64,000 nucleotides of DNA from Pseudomonas fontis (GTDB taxonomy: Bacteria; Pseudomonadota; Gammaproteobacteria; Pseudomonadales; Pseudomonadaceae). A model generated the notes under the pieces. It had not been told where the DNA came from and ran no database searches. It saw only the letters and a list, made by a program, of their open reading frames with translations. Shown here piece after piece: positions 13,861 to 23,334 of the stretch. Location: assembly GCF_028656955.1 (NCBI RefSeq), contig NZ_JAMDGY010000020.1, forward strand, positions 248,001 through 312,000. Reading direction: 5' to 3'. Each line of letters opens with the position of its first letter. Position 1 is the stretch's first letter. Position numbers and translations under genes: made by a program.

Positions 13861-14331
13861 ATGAAAGTTCTGTTCCTCTGCACCGCCAATAGCTGCCGCA
13901 GCATCCTGTCAGAAGCCGTGTTCAACCACCTGGCCCCGGCCGGCATGAAGGCCTACAGCGCCGGCAGCCAGCCCAAGGGCGAGGTGCATCCGTTGTCCAT
14001 CTCCGCGCTTCAGGGCGCCGGTATCTCCACCGAAGGCCTCAGCAGCAAGTCCAGTGATGCGCACGCCGAGCTCGCCCCGGATTTTGTCATCACCGTCTGC
14101 GACAAGGCTGCCGGCGAAGCCTGCCCCGTGTTTTTTGGGCCGGCAGTAAAAGCCCACTGGGGGCTTTCCGACCCATCGGATCTGCAGGCAAGCGTCGCCG
14201 AATTGGATGTGGCGTTCGACATCACGCTTGAGCAGATCAAACGACGAATCACGGCATTCCTCGCACTGCCTTTTGAACAACTGGATGCCGCCCAGCTCAA
14301 GGTCGAGCTGGCCCGCATCGGAACGCTCTGA
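13861..14331 (+). CDS. arsC: Arsenate reductase, LMW-phosphatase type (second)
   Basis: This 156-aa enzyme has FLCTANSCRSILSEAVFNHL as the phosphatase loop, CDKAAGEACPVFFG with the resolving cysteines, and WGLSDPSDL with the catalytic aspartate. Length and motifs match the ArsC usually found before acr3 and arsH in Pseudomonas. It shares the fold but not close sequence with the first arsC of the operon, so the two likely have separate origins and may differ in reductant. It starts 20 bp after arsR1. Confidence 0.9.
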   Translation: MKVLFLCTANSCRSILSEAVFNHLAPAGMKAYSAGSQPKGEVHPLSISALQGAGISTEGLSSKSSDAHAELAPDFVITVCDKAAGEACPVFFGPAVKAHWGLSDPSDLQASVAELDVAFDITLEQIKRRITAFLALPFEQLDAAQLKVELARIGTL

Positions 14332-14349
14332 CGTTTAGGGAGACCCACC

Positions 14350-15411
14350 ATGAGCAAGAGCCGACTTTCCTTCCTCGACCGTTACCTGACGGTCTGGATC
14401 TTCCTGGCCATGGGCCTAGGTATTGCTCTGGGCAGTCTGTTCCAGGGCTTGCCCGCGTGGCTGAACAGCCTGTCGGTAGGCTCGACAAACATCCCCATCG
14501 CGATTGGCCTCATCGTCATGATGTACCCGCCGCTGGCGAAGGTGAAATACGAGGAACTGCCTCAGGTTTTCAAGGACAAGCGCATCCTCGTGCTGTCGCT
14601 GGTCCAGAACTGGGTAATCGGCCCGGTGCTGATGTTCGGGCTGGCAGTAGTGTTCCTTTCCGACAAGCCTGAGTACGTGACCGGCCTGATCCTCATCGGC
14701 TTGGCGCGCTGCATCGCCATGGTGCTGGTCTGGAACCAGATCGCCGGTGGCAACAACCAGTACGTGGCGGGCCTGGTCGCCTTCAACAGCATTTTCCAGA
14801 TCATGTTCTTCAGCGTGTACGCCTGGATCTTCCTGGGCCTGCTGCCGCCGCTGTTTGGACTTGAAGGCAGCGTCATCGAGACCAGCTTCCTCGAAATCGC
14901 CCAATCGGTGCTGATCTACCTGGGCATACCGTTCCTGGCCGGTTTCCTGACCCGCAAGATCCTGATCAGCAGCAAGGGCGAGAGCTGGTACCAGGAACGC
15001 TTCATTCCGAAGATCAGCCCGCTGACGCTCGTGGCGTTGCTGCTGACCATCGTGGCCATGTTCAGCCTGAAGGGCGACATGGTGCTGCAGCTGCCGCTGG
15101 ATGTGCTGCGCATCGCCATCCCGCTGACCATCTACTTCGTGGTGATGTTCTTCATCAGCTTCTGGATGGGCAAGCTGCTGGAGGCCGACTACCCACGCAC
15201 CACCGCGCTGGCGTTCACCGCAGCGAGCAACAACTTTGAACTGGCCATTGCCGTGGCCATCGCTACTTTCGGCCTCGCCTCGCCGGTCGCCTTTGCCACC
15301 GTCATCGGGCCCTTGGTGGAAGTGCCGGTACTGATCTCTCTGGTGGGCGTGGCCTTGTGGCTCAAACGCCGCTGGTTCGATCAGCCATCTGGTGCCTTGT
15401 CTCAGGAGTAA
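14350..15411 (+). CDS. arsB: ACR3 arsenite efflux permease
   Basis: This 353-aa inner-membrane protein of the ACR3 (BART) family exports arsenite using the proton gradient. Ten hydrophobic segments are visible, starting [20 protein letters not shown]. The essential cysteine lies in [19 protein letters not shown], and [20 protein letters not shown] is the second characteristic broken helix. It is often called arsB in Pseudomonas annotations although it is unrelated to the ArsB of E. coli. It starts 18 bp after arsC2 with AGGGAG as ribosome site. Confidence 0.95.
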   Translation: MSKSRLSFLDRYLTVWIFLAMGLGIALGSLFQGLPAWLNSLSVGSTNIPIAIGLIVMMYPPLAKVKYEELPQVFKDKRILVLSLVQNWVIGPVLMFGLAVVFLSDKPEYVTGLILIGLARCIAMVLVWNQIAGGNNQYVAGLVAFNSIFQIMFFSVYAWIFLGLLPPLFGLEGSVIETSFLEIAQSVLIYLGIPFLAGFLTRKILISSKGESWYQERFIPKISPLTLVALLLTIVAMFSLKGDMVLQLPLDVLRIAIPLTIYFVVMFFISFWMGKLLEADYPRTTALAFTAASNNFELAIAVAIATFGLASPVAFATVIGPLVEVPVLISLVGVALWLKRRWFDQPSGALSQE

Positions 15412-15414
15412 ATC

Positions 15415-16131
15415 ATGACCGAACACCACATCCCCAATATCGACAACGATCTGGTCGACCTGCCGACAGCAGACAAGCTGGCAGTCGAGCAAAAGTCCAC
15501 CCACAAGCCTCGCATTCTGCTGCTGTATGGATCGACCCGCGAACGCTCGTTCAGCCGCCTGCTGACGGAAGAAGCGGCACGCCTGCTGGAGCACTTCGGT
15601 GCGGAGACGCGGATCTTCAATCCCGCTGGCCTGCCACTGGCGGATGACGTGCCCGATGACCACCCCATGGTCAAGGAGCTGCGCTATCTGGTGCTGTGGT
15701 CGGAAGGCATGGTCTGGTGCTCACCAGAACGCCACGGCGCGATGACCGGCGTGTTCAAGTCGCAGATCGACTGGATTCCATTGAGCATGGGCGCCGTGCG
15801 CCCGACGCAGGGTAAGACCCTCGCGGTGATGCAGGTCTGTGGCGGCTCGCAGTCGTTCAACGTGGTCAACCAGCTGCGCGTCCTCGGCCGCTGGATGCGC
15901 ATGTTCACCATCCCCAACCAGTCGTCCGTGCCCAAGGCCTACCTGGAGTTCGACGAGGCGGGCCGCATGAAACCCTCGGCGTACTACGACCGTGTCGTCG
16001 ACGTGATGGAGGAGCTGGTGAAGTTCACCCTGCTGCTTCGTGACCGCGCCGACTACTTGGTCGATCGCTACTCCGAGCGAAAAGAGTCGGCTGAAGAGCT
16101 TTCCAAACGCGTTAATCAACGATCCGTCTGA
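15415..16131 (+). CDS. arsH: ArsH NADPH-dependent FMN reductase
   Basis: A flavodoxin-fold enzyme of 238 aa. The FMN phosphate loop is [40 protein letters not shown], then [20 protein letters not shown] and [16 protein letters not shown] complete the ArsH signature. ArsH oxidises trivalent organoarsenicals (for example methylarsenite) to less toxic pentavalent forms. It begins 3 bp after acr3, with the stop and start almost touching, so the pair is translationally linked. Confidence 0.95.
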   Translation: MTEHHIPNIDNDLVDLPTADKLAVEQKSTHKPRILLLYGSTRERSFSRLLTEEAARLLEHFGAETRIFNPAGLPLADDVPDDHPMVKELRYLVLWSEGMVWCSPERHGAMTGVFKSQIDWIPLSMGAVRPTQGKTLAVMQVCGGSQSFNVVNQLRVLGRWMRMFTIPNQSSVPKAYLEFDEAGRMKPSAYYDRVVDVMEELVKFTLLLRDRADYLVDRYSERKESAEELSKRVNQRSV

Positions 16132-16143
16132 GGCTTTCTGAGC

Positions 16144-16647
16144 ATGCAACTGCACCCGTATTCCGTGCTGGTTACTCCCGAGCTGATCGGCCAGCTGATC
16201 TTCACCCCGTGCCCTGGTACCAAGGACACCTCGGTATCCCAAGCATTGGCAACACTGCGCGAAGCCGGTGCTAGTGCACTGGTCACCCTGATGCCGAGTG
16301 ACGAACTGCTGCAGAACGAGATCGATCTGTTGCCCGAGGAGTGCCAACTGCTGGGCCTCGAATGGTTCCACCTGCCGGTGGAAGACGACCAAGCTCCCGG
16401 TGAGCCCTTTGCTGCCGCCTGGGACACTCACCGGGACCGCCTGAAAGAGCTGGTGATGACCGGCAAGACGATCGCCATTCACTGCAAGGGCGGCTCCGGC
16501 CGTACCGGCCTGTTTGCAGCCCGCCTGATGATCGAGTGCGGCATTCCCGTGCAGGACGCTGTTGCCCAGGTCCAGGCCCTGCGCCCACGTGCGATTCAGA
16601 ACCCTGCGCACGTCGACTACATCAACCAGTTCGCCAATACCCTCTGA
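16144..16647 (+). CDS. Dual-specificity-type phosphatase of the ars operon
   Basis: This 167-aa protein carries the cysteine phosphatase loop HCKGGSGRTGLFAARLMIEC (C-x5-R, C and R present). Upstream is VTLMPSDEL, then WFHLPVEDDQAP with an aspartate placed as general acid. It therefore looks catalytically competent and related to cyclin-dependent-kinase-inhibitor-3/PTP-like families, not to ArsC. It stands between arsH and gapdh and is in the same operon. A role in hydrolysing or clearing an arseno- or phospho-ester linked to the GAPDH-ArsJ route is only a guess. Confidence 0.8.
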   Translation: MQLHPYSVLVTPELIGQLIFTPCPGTKDTSVSQALATLREAGASALVTLMPSDELLQNEIDLLPEECQLLGLEWFHLPVEDDQAPGEPFAAAWDTHRDRLKELVMTGKTIAIHCKGGSGRTGLFAARLMIECGIPVQDAVAQVQALRPRAIQNPAHVDYINQFANTL

Positions 16648-16679
16648 CCGTCCCCTGACGGCTACGCGAGAACGACAAC

Positions 16680-17684
16680 ATGGCAATCAAAGTAGGCATC
16701 AATGGGTTTGGCCGCATCGGTCGCTTGGCGCTGCGCGCGTCTTGGGACTGGCCAGAGTTCGAGTTTGTGCAGATCAATGACCCGGCCGGCGACGCCGAGA
16801 CCCATGCCCACCTGATCAACTTCGACTCGGTCCACGGCCGCTGGCACCGTGAAGCCCGTGCTGAGGGCAGTATGATGGTGATCGACGGCAAGCGCATTCA
16901 GGTCACCGCGAACAAGACCATCGCAGACACCGACTGGTCGGGCTGCGACCTGGTCATCGAGGCCAGCGGCAAGATGAAGTCGGTAGCCGTGCTCCAGGCC
17001 TACCTGGATCAGGGCGTGAAACGTGTGGTGGTCTGCGCTCCAGTGAAGGAGAAAGGCGCACTGAACGTGGTGATGGGCGTCAACCAGCACCTGTTCGACC
17101 CGGCGCAGCACCGGATCGTTACCGCCGCCTCCTGCACTACCAACTGCCTGGCCCCGGTGGTCAAGGTGATTCACGAGAACCTGGGCATCCGCCACGGATC
17201 AATCACCACCATCCACGACCTCACCAACACACAGAGCATCCTCGATACGCCGCACAAGGACCTGCGCCGCGCCCGTGCCTCGGGCATGAGCCTGATCCCG
17301 ACCACCACGGGCTCGGCCACCGCAATCGCCGAGATCTTCCCCGAGCTGCGCGGCAAGCTGAATGGTCACGCCGTGCGTGTACCTCTGGCCAACGCCTCGC
17401 TGACCGACTGCGTATTCGAAGTGGAACGCGAGACCACAGCTGAAGAGGTCAACACGCTGCTGAAGGCTGCGGCCGAAGGCCCGTTGAAAGACATCCTGGG
17501 CTACGAAGAGCGTCCACTGGTGTCCATCGACTACCGCACCGATCCGCGCTCCTCGATCATCGACGCGCTGTCGACCTTGGTGGTCAATGGTACCCAGGTG
17601 AAGCTCTACGCCTGGTACGACAACGAGTGGGGCTATGCCAACCGTGCGGCAGAACTGGCCCGGCTGGTCGGCGCGGCGGAGTAA
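16680..17684 (+). CDS. gapdh: Arsenic-operon glyceraldehyde-3-phosphate dehydrogenase
   Basis: A full-length 334-aa GAPDH. The NAD site is [20 protein letters not shown], the active-site segment is [20 protein letters not shown], and the C-terminal region is [19 protein letters not shown]. With arsenate instead of phosphate it forms 1-arseno-3-phosphoglycerate. The following arsJ gene exports that product, and together they are a known arsenate-specific detoxification pair. It is a second GAPDH copy specialised by context. The start has a spaced purine-rich ribosome site (GCGAGAACGACAAC). Confidence 0.9.
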   Translation: MAIKVGINGFGRIGRLALRASWDWPEFEFVQINDPAGDAETHAHLINFDSVHGRWHREARAEGSMMVIDGKRIQVTANKTIADTDWSGCDLVIEASGKMKSVAVLQAYLDQGVKRVVVCAPVKEKGALNVVMGVNQHLFDPAQHRIVTAASCTTNCLAPVVKVIHENLGIRHGSITTIHDLTNTQSILDTPHKDLRRARASGMSLIPTTTGSATAIAEIFPELRGKLNGHAVRVPLANASLTDCVFEVERETTAEEVNTLLKAAAEGPLKDILGYEERPLVSIDYRTDPRSSIIDALSTLVVNGTQVKLYAWYDNEWGYANRAAELARLVGAAE

Positions 17685-17693
17685 ACGGCGATC

Positions 17694-18926
17694 ATGAAGG
17701 CGTTGTCAGCCCTGTCTGCGGAAGTGCGTCAGTACCTGCTGGTTACCGGCAACTACTGGGCCTTCACCCTCACCGACGGCGCATTGCGCATGTTGGTGGT
17801 ACTGCACTTCCATTCGCTGGGCTACACGCCGCTGCAGATCGCGGCGCTGTTCCTATTCTACGAAGTGTTTGGCGTCATCACCAACCTGGTGGGCGGCTAC
17901 CTCGGCGCCCGCCTGGGACTCAACCGCACCATGAACATCGGCCTGGGCATGCAGGTCGTGGCCTTGCTGATGCTCACGGTACCGGCAGCCTGGCTGACGG
18001 TGCCGTGGGTGATGGCCGCCCAGGCGCTGTCCGGCATCGCCAAGGACCTGAACAAGATGAGCGCCAAGAGCTCCATCAAGCTCCTGGTACCGGACAGCCA
18101 GCAAGGCACCCTCTACAAATGGGTGGCCATCCTGACGGGCTCGAAAAACGCGCTCAAAGGCGTGGGCTTTTTCCTCGGCGGAGCACTGCTCGCGTTGCTC
18201 GGCTTTACCCTGGCGGTGCTGGCCATGGCGGCAGTACTGGCCCTGATCTGGATCGGCAGTCTGGTACTGCTGAAAAAGGACTTGGGCAAAGCCAAGGCCA
18301 AACCCAAGTTCCGCGACATGCTGTCCAAGAGCCGGGCCATCAACATCCTCTCGGCCGCAAGGCTGTTTCTCTTCGGTGCCCGGGACGTCTGGTTCGTCGT
18401 GGCGCTGCCGGTGTACCTGAGCACTGCGTTTGGCTGGGACTTCTGGCTGGTCGGTGGCTTTCTGGCCGCGTGGATCATTGGCTACGGCATCGTCCAGTCG
18501 TTTGCTCCTCACATCACCGGCAAGAAGCGCGGTCACGTGCCGGACGGCCGAGCGGCCTTCATTTGGGCGATCGCCCTCGCCGGGCTGCCCGCGCTCATTG
18601 CCGTGGGCTTATCGGCGGGCTGGTCGGCGCAGGTGGTGCTGCTCGGTGGGCTGATGCTGTTCGGCGTGCTATTCGCGGTGAACTCATCGCTGCACAGCTA
18701 CCTGATCGTCAGCTACGCCAAGGAAGACGGCGTCTCCCTGGATGTGGGGTTCTACTACATGTCCAACGCCCTGGGTCGGCTGGTCGGCACGCTGCTGTCG
18801 GGCTGGGTGTTCCAAGCCTATGGTTTGCAGGCCTGCCTGTGGGTTTCCAGCATTTTCGTATTGGCCGCCGCGCTCATCTCGATCGGGTTGCCCAGACACA
18901 GCGAAATGGCGCAGCAGACCCACTGA
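17694..18926 (+). CDS. arsJ: ArsJ organoarsenical efflux permease
   Basis: This 410-aa major facilitator transporter has about twelve membrane segments. It begins VRQYLLVTGNYWAFTLTDGA, then LRMLVVLHFHSLGYTPLQIA, which is characteristic of ArsJ. A cytoplasmic loop, KSSIKLLVPDSQQGTLYKWV, lies in the first half. ArsJ exports the unstable 1-arseno-3-phosphoglycerate made by the GAPDH encoded just upstream (9 bp gap). It is the last gene of the rightward operon. Confidence 0.95.
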   Translation: MKALSALSAEVRQYLLVTGNYWAFTLTDGALRMLVVLHFHSLGYTPLQIAALFLFYEVFGVITNLVGGYLGARLGLNRTMNIGLGMQVVALLMLTVPAAWLTVPWVMAAQALSGIAKDLNKMSAKSSIKLLVPDSQQGTLYKWVAILTGSKNALKGVGFFLGGALLALLGFTLAVLAMAAVLALIWIGSLVLLKKDLGKAKAKPKFRDMLSKSRAINILSAARLFLFGARDVWFVVALPVYLSTAFGWDFWLVGGFLAAWIIGYGIVQSFAPHITGKKRGHVPDGRAAFIWAIALAGLPALIAVGLSAGWSAQVVLLGGLMLFGVLFAVNSSLHSYLIVSYAKEDGVSLDVGFYYMSNALGRLVGTLLSGWVFQAYGLQACLWVSSIFVLAAALISIGLPRHSEMAQQTH

Positions 18927-18949
18927 TCACGGAGGGAGAGCGGAGGCAC

Positions 18950-19835
18950 TCACGCCTCCGCTTTCACCAGAAACTGCTCGATCTCTGCAACAGTGCTCCT
19001 GGCGGTGCGCGTCACCCCGATCAAGGTGGCGGATGCAGAGCCTGTCCACTCACCATAACCGACCAGCCAAAGGCCAGGCTCATTCACTGCACGTGTACCT
19101 GTAACTTCGACGCGACCGTCCCCAGTGAGTACCCCGAGGCTCGCCAAGTGCCCCAGCGACGGCTTGAATCCGGTGCACCAAATCACCGCATCGACTGCGG
19201 TCTCCGAGCCATCCGCCCAGACCACACCGTCGGGGATGAAACGGACGAAGGGCCGCACAGCATGCAGAACATCTCGCTCACGTGCCTCGACAACAGGCGG
19301 GACCATCACGATATCGCCTAGCCCACCGACTGGCTGCTCAATAACACGCCCCTCCATCTGCGCTTTCCAGCGCTCTGTCGCCCGTTCGAACAGCTCTCGA
19401 CCATCCACATCATCAGGTAGGAAAAGTGGGGCGGTGGGCATTACCCAAGTCGCATCCGCGACTTGGCTAACCTCCGCGAGAATCGGTGCCCCGGAATTGC
19501 CGCCACCGACGACCAGTACCCGCTGGCCCGAGAAGGCCAGCGGCTCAACATAGTGAGCTGAATGCAGCTGCAGTCCACGGAACAGCTCGGTACCGCGGTC
19601 AGCTGGGATGTTCGGATGCTCCAGGTGCCCGTGGCACTGACCACTGCTTTGGCATCCCAGTATCCGCGCTCGGAATGGACACGCACTGGCCGCTCAACAG
19701 GGAACTGATAGCGAGCCTCATACTGGGTGAAGTAGTCGATGACATGCTCGCGAGAGGGATAGCCATCCTGAACTGGCGGCATCATCCAGCCGGGAATGGA
19801 GCTCCAGGTGGCCGGCGAGAAGATCTTCAGAACGC
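18950..19835 (-). pseudogene. Truncated, frameshifted ArsO-like flavin monooxygenase
   Basis: Fragments of one FAD/NAD(P) monooxygenase lie in different frames. The C-terminal part (18950-19441) reads [20 protein letters not shown] to [20 protein letters not shown]. The middle shows [17 protein letters not shown] in another frame near 19450-19530. The N-terminal part reads [20 protein letters not shown], then [20 protein letters not shown] up to about 19620. The homology stops at about 19835, so the FAD-binding N-terminus is missing altogether. It faces arsJ tail to tail. At least two frame changes plus the truncation make it non-functional. It is probably cut by the island boundary. Confidence 0.75.
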
Positions 19836-19922
19836 AGAGAGAAGTGGGGACTAAAGTGGGGACTAAGTAGATAGCCCTGTCGAGAAAGCTAGCGCAGAAT
19901 TGCGCTAACCGCCTGATTATAT
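19836..19922. other. Right border of the island next to tRNA-Arg
   Basis: The tandem AGTGGGGACTAA-AGTGGGGACTAAG (19842-19866) encodes [12 protein letters not shown] in the plus frame, which could be the last codons of a lost integrase that once abutted the tRNA. About 55 bp of spacer follow up to the tRNA 3' end. This places the junction between accessory and core DNA in this short interval. Confidence 0.4.
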
Positions 19923-19999
19923 TGGTGTCCCAGGGCAGGCTCGAACTGCCAACCTTCCCCTTAGGAGGGGGATGCTCTATCCAATTGAGCTACTGAGAC
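19923..19999 (-). tRNA. tRNA-Arg(CCT)
   Basis: The 77-nt cloverleaf runs from GTCTCAG at 19999 to the encoded CCA at 19923-19925. Acceptor stem GTCTCAG/CTGGGAC, anticodon stem TCCCC/GGGGA, loop CTCCTAA with anticodon CCT, and T arm GGCAG-TTCGAGC-CTGCC all fold. Its 3' end faces the accessory region, so it is the likely attachment site of the island. Confidence 0.95.
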
Positions 20000-20170
20000 A
20001 CAAGACCGGCAGCAGGCGCCACACGGTATGAAGTGGCGTGCATGTTACCGAGCACACCCGGGTTTGTCATGTCGTCAATCGGGCTTTTTGCCTGCCGTGA
20101 ATTCGTCAAGCATCGGTGGATTCCTGCAACCCTGCAAATGGCCTGCACAAAACCACAGCGAACGCACCAT

Positions 20171-20785
20171 TCAGCTACCCAGCAACACGCCTTCACGCTC
20201 CAGCACTTGCACAAAGCGCAGCAGCGCATCCTGCAGCCGTGCGGAGTTGTCCAGGGTGACCACACCACCCCCGACAACCTCGGCAATCTGTGCGTTGCGC
20301 TTCAGGCGCTGCTCGATCTCAGCAGCACTTTCCCGACCTCGCGCCACCAGGCGCTGACGCAACACTTGTGAGTCGACCGTCAGAAGAATCGGCAACAGGT
20401 TCGGGTATCTTTCCTGCGCCTGTTCAAGATGCGCCCGCGAACCATTGACCAGCACATTGCGGCCTTGCGCCAGCCAGCTGTCGATTTCGCTCGGAATGCC
20501 GTAGGACAAACCATTTGCTCGCCAATAGAGGGCAAACGCGGCGTTTAGCAATAGCGTCTCGAACTGCTGCGGCGATACACTGTTCGCCTCCTCACCCACC
20601 GCTTCGGCGGAACGGGTAATCACCCGGCGCACGATCCACACGCCGCGTGACTCCAGCACAGGACGTGCAGCCTCGATCAGGCTGTCTTTGCCAGCCCCCG
20701 AGGGACCCATGAGGTAAATCAGCCTGCCAGGTGAGGCTGTCTGGGTACTGGCGCTTGCGTCATACTGCATAGCCACTATGCTCAT
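20171..20785 (-). CDS. phnN: Ribose 1,5-bisphosphate phosphokinase PhnN
   Basis: A 204-aa P-loop kinase similar to guanylate kinase: Walker A LIYLMGPSGAGKDSLIEAAR, then VWIVRRVITRSAEAVGEEAN, then LYWRANGLSYGIPSEIDSWL and NVLVNGSRAHLEQAQERYPN. PhnN converts ribose 1,5-bisphosphate to PRPP in phosphonate degradation. No other phn gene is nearby, so here it is an orphan. It could be an outlying member of a dispersed phn system or supply PRPP from another source. Alternative starts exist a few codons inside. Confidence 0.85.
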   Translation of the reverse strand: MSIVAMQYDASASTQTASPGRLIYLMGPSGAGKDSLIEAARPVLESRGVWIVRRVITRSAEAVGEEANSVSPQQFETLLLNAAFALYWRANGLSYGIPSEIDSWLAQGRNVLVNGSRAHLEQAQERYPNLLPILLTVDSQVLRQRLVARGRESAAEIEQRLKRNAQIAEVVGGGVVTLDNSARLQDALLRFVQVLEREGVLLGS

Positions 20786-21115
20786 AGATAGGAAAGCACG
20801 CGCATTCTAGGCGCTTTCCAAGGCCTTTTCCGCCTGTTCCTATGTGTAGGCGTTGAAGGCAGGCTGAATCGGGTCAGCAAAAGAAATGAAAACTTTTCAA
20901 ACCAGTACTCATTTCTGATAATTGGTACTGGCAATAAGCCTTCACCCGGTTCAATATTTGTCACAGAATTGACGCCAAGGAACCGGCGACAATGAGGCAT
21001 CATGGTGACCTCATTCACAATTCAGGTTGAACATTTTGTCGTTGCGATGGTCGTAACACTCATCGTGCGGCCGATTTCGAGAACCGCTTCCCCCTGAACT
21101 AATCCGGTCAATTAT
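20786..21115. other. Divergent phnN-amrZ spacer
   Basis: About 330 bp with no supported gene. It contains the upstream regions of phnN and amrZ. A minus-strand 78-codon frame here lacks protein character. No binding site could be assigned by eye. Confidence 0.4.
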
Positions 21116-21442
21116 ATGCGCCCAATGAAACAGGCTATCTACTCAAGCCGCACCGCTGACAAATTCGTCGTCCGCCTACCCGACGGAATGCGTGAGCGCA
21201 TTGCCGAGGTTGCGCGTAACCACCACCGCAGCATGAACTCGGAAATCATCGCACGCCTGGAACAGAGCCTTATCCAGGAAGGCGCACTGGGTGACGACCT
21301 GAGCATGCGTCTGGACAGCCCGGAACTGTCCCTGCATGAGCGTGAATTGCTGCAACGCTTCCGCCAGCTGTCCCACCGCCAGCAAAACGCGCTGGTCGCC
21401 TTGATCGCCCACGACGTCGAGATGGCCGCGGACGCTTCCTGA
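21116..21442 (+). CDS. amrZ: AmrZ ribbon-helix-helix regulator
   Basis: This 108-aa Arc-type regulator is almost the same as AmrZ (AlgZ) of P. aeruginosa: [20 protein letters not shown], then [20 protein letters not shown] for the ribbon-helix-helix. The C-terminal tetramerisation region is [20 protein letters not shown], then [19 protein letters not shown]. AmrZ controls motility, biofilm polysaccharides and cyclic-di-GMP genes. The gene is monocistronic, followed by a bidirectional terminator shared with mgtE. Confidence 0.95.
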   Translation: MRPMKQAIYSSRTADKFVVRLPDGMRERIAEVARNHHRSMNSEIIARLEQSLIQEGALGDDLSMRLDSPELSLHERELLQRFRQLSHRQQNALVALIAHDVEMAADAS

Positions 21443-21460
21443 TCCCCGCCCAGCCGCATA

Positions 21461-21488
21461 AAAAAAGCCAGCGAAAGCTGGCTTTTTT
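21461..21488. terminator. Bidirectional terminator between amrZ and mgtE
   Basis: AAAAAAGCCAGC, GAAA, GCTGGCTTTTTT form a perfect stem with a stable tetraloop and T-runs on both strands. It lies between the convergent amrZ and mgtE stops. Confidence 0.9.
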
Positions 21489-21506
21489 GTGTCCGGAGCA
21501 TCAGGC

Positions 21507-22949
21507 CTAGAGCAGGAAGATGGTTGCCAGCCCGAGGAAGATGAAGAAGCCACCGCTGTCGGTCATGGCCGTGATCATCACGCTGGCGCCCATTGCCGGA
21601 TCACGCCCCAGGCGTGCCAGGGTCATCGGGATCAATACCCCCATCAGCGCCGCCAACAACAGGTTGAGGGTCATTGCCGCGGTCATCACCACACCCAGCG
21701 ACCAGCTGCCGTACAGCAGGTAGGCCACCACGCCGATCACCCCGCCCCATACCACGCCGTTGATCAAGGCCACCGCAAGCTCCTTGCGCATCAGACGCGA
21801 GGTATTGCCGGGGCTGACCTGGTCGAGCGCCATGGCCCGCACGATCATGGTGATGGTCTGGTTGCCGGAGTTGCCACCAATACCGGCCACAATTGGCATC
21901 AGCGCTGCCAGCGCCACCAGTTTCTCGATCGAACCCTCGAACAGGCCGATCACCCGGGATGCCACGAAGGCGGTGATCAAGTTGATCGCCAGCCACGCCC
22001 AACGGTTGCGCAGCGAACGCCAGACCGAGGCGAAGATATCTTCTTCTTCGCGCAGACCGGCCATGTTCAGCACTTCGGTTTCGCTTTCTTCACGAATCAG
22101 GTCGACCATCTCGTCGATGGTCAGACGGCCGATCAGACGGCCGTTCTTGTCAACCACCGGGGCTGATACCAGATCGTAACGCTCGAACGCCTGAGCCGCA
22201 TCATAGGCGTCCTCCTCCGGGTGGAACACCACCGGGTCGTCCGCCATGACATCGGCAACCTGCTTGTCGGGGTCATTGACCAGCAAGCGCTTGATTGGCA
22301 GCACGCCCTTGAGGATGCCGTCATAGTCGACCACAAACAGCTTGTCGGTATGGCCCGGCAGCTCCTTGAGTCGACGCAGGTAGCGCAATACGACTTCAAG
22401 GCTGACGTCTTCGCGGATGGTGACCATCTCGAAGTCCATCAACGCACCGACTTGCTCCTCGTCGTAGCTCAGTGCGGAACGAACACGCTCACGCTGCTGG
22501 CCATCGAGGGTTTCCATCAGTTCATGGACAACGTCACGCGGCAACTCAGGCGCCAGGTCGGCGAGTTCGTCGGCGTCCATCTCCTTGGCAGCCGCAAGCA
22601 ACTCGTGATCGTCCATGTCGGCGATCAGGGTTTCCCGAACCGAGTCGGACACTTCAAGCAGGATGTCGCCATCGCGTTCAGCCTTGACCAGTTGCCAGAC
22701 GGTCAGACGATCGTCCAGCGGCAAAGCTTCAAGGATGTAGGCAACGTCGGCGGAGTGCAGGTCATCGAGCTTGCGTTGCAGCTCGACGAGGTTCTGCCGG
22801 TGAACAAGGTTTTCAACCAGGTCGTGATGATGGCCTTCCTGACGGTGCGTCAGGTCTTCGACCACGCGCTGGCGCTGCAGCAGTTCGACCACCTGAGCCA
22901 GGCGATCCTGCAAGCTTTCCTGCGTCTTTTTTACTTCATTTTCAGTCAT
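21507..22949 (-). CDS. mgtE: MgtE magnesium channel/transporter
   Basis: A 480-aa MgtE-type Mg2+ channel. The N-terminal superhelical domain covers about 35-140 (LHSADVAYILEALPLDDRLT). Two CBS domains follow at about 140-265 (YDGILKGVLPIKRLLVNDPD). Five membrane helices begin at about 295 and include IVAGIGGNSGNQTITMIVRA and the end MITAMTDSGGFFIFLGLATI. The cytosolic domains sense Mg2+ and gate the pore. ATG 22949 is used because upstream codons overlap the spacer and give no homology. Confidence 0.95.
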   Translation of the reverse strand: MTENEVKKTQESLQDRLAQVVELLQRQRVVEDLTHRQEGHHHDLVENLVHRQNLVELQRKLDDLHSADVAYILEALPLDDRLTVWQLVKAERDGDILLEVSDSVRETLIADMDDHELLAAAKEMDADELADLAPELPRDVVHELMETLDGQQRERVRSALSYDEEQVGALMDFEMVTIREDVSLEVVLRYLRRLKELPGHTDKLFVVDYDGILKGVLPIKRLLVNDPDKQVADVMADDPVVFHPEEDAYDAAQAFERYDLVSAPVVDKNGRLIGRLTIDEMVDLIREESETEVLNMAGLREEEDIFASVWRSLRNRWAWLAINLITAFVASRVIGLFEGSIEKLVALAALMPIVAGIGGNSGNQTITMIVRAMALDQVSPGNTSRLMRKELAVALINGVVWGGVIGVVAYLLYGSWSLGVVMTAAMTLNLLLAALMGVLIPMTLARLGRDPAMGASVMITAMTDSGGFFIFLGLATIFLL

Positions 22950-23300
22950 AGGCGAACTCCACCCCCAGCAGCGGAGCACGCCGGGAGATTCAATCAGTCA
23001 AATCTTGATTGGTGAAACGAGCTATTGAGTAACTACTGGGTAAGTCCATGGTGGGATTCCACAAGCCCCGGCGGGGCTGACGGGCGCAATCATACACTGC
23101 CTGACCTGTCAGGGTGCTGAAAATCTTGGCTAGAACAATCGTTTGCGAGACATAGCTGTGACAACGCTCATGTACTTCTGTGCGACGGCAGACGCAATTG
23201 AAAGAACACATTGATCGGCGGGAAATTAACATGCTGCCCGTTGCACCCCGATGACATTTGACTCATCGACAACGCCGGGAGAATAAAAACGCGGAAAGCA
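22950..23300. other. mgtE upstream region
   Basis: About 350 bp between mgtE and the tRNA terminator. No ORF with protein character and no conserved RNA that I can recognise. A short GGCGGGGCTGACGGGCGC patch near 23070 is GC-rich. An Mg2+-responsive leader cannot be ruled in or out by eye. Confidence 0.35.
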
Positions 23301-23326
23301 AAAAGCCCGCCTAAAAGGCGGGCTTT
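23301..23326 (-). terminator. Terminator of the tRNA-Arg cluster
   Basis: AAAAGCCCGCCT, two bases, AGGCGGGCTTTT lies just past the last tRNA-Arg of the leftward array. The T-run is in the tRNA direction of transcription. Confidence 0.9.
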
Positions 23327-23334
23327 TCGTTGTA

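Noticed and set aside
14416..15663. 415-codon minus-strand frame
   Set aside because: Antisense of acr3 and arsH; His/Gln-rich composition typical of a shadow frame in GC-rich DNA.
17627..19321. 564-codon plus-strand frame
   Set aside because: Overlaps arsJ in another frame and runs antisense through the monooxygenase remnant; Arg/Gly/Pro-rich shadow.
20782..21018. 78-codon minus-strand frame between phnN and amrZ
   Set aside because: No ribosome site and no protein-like composition.
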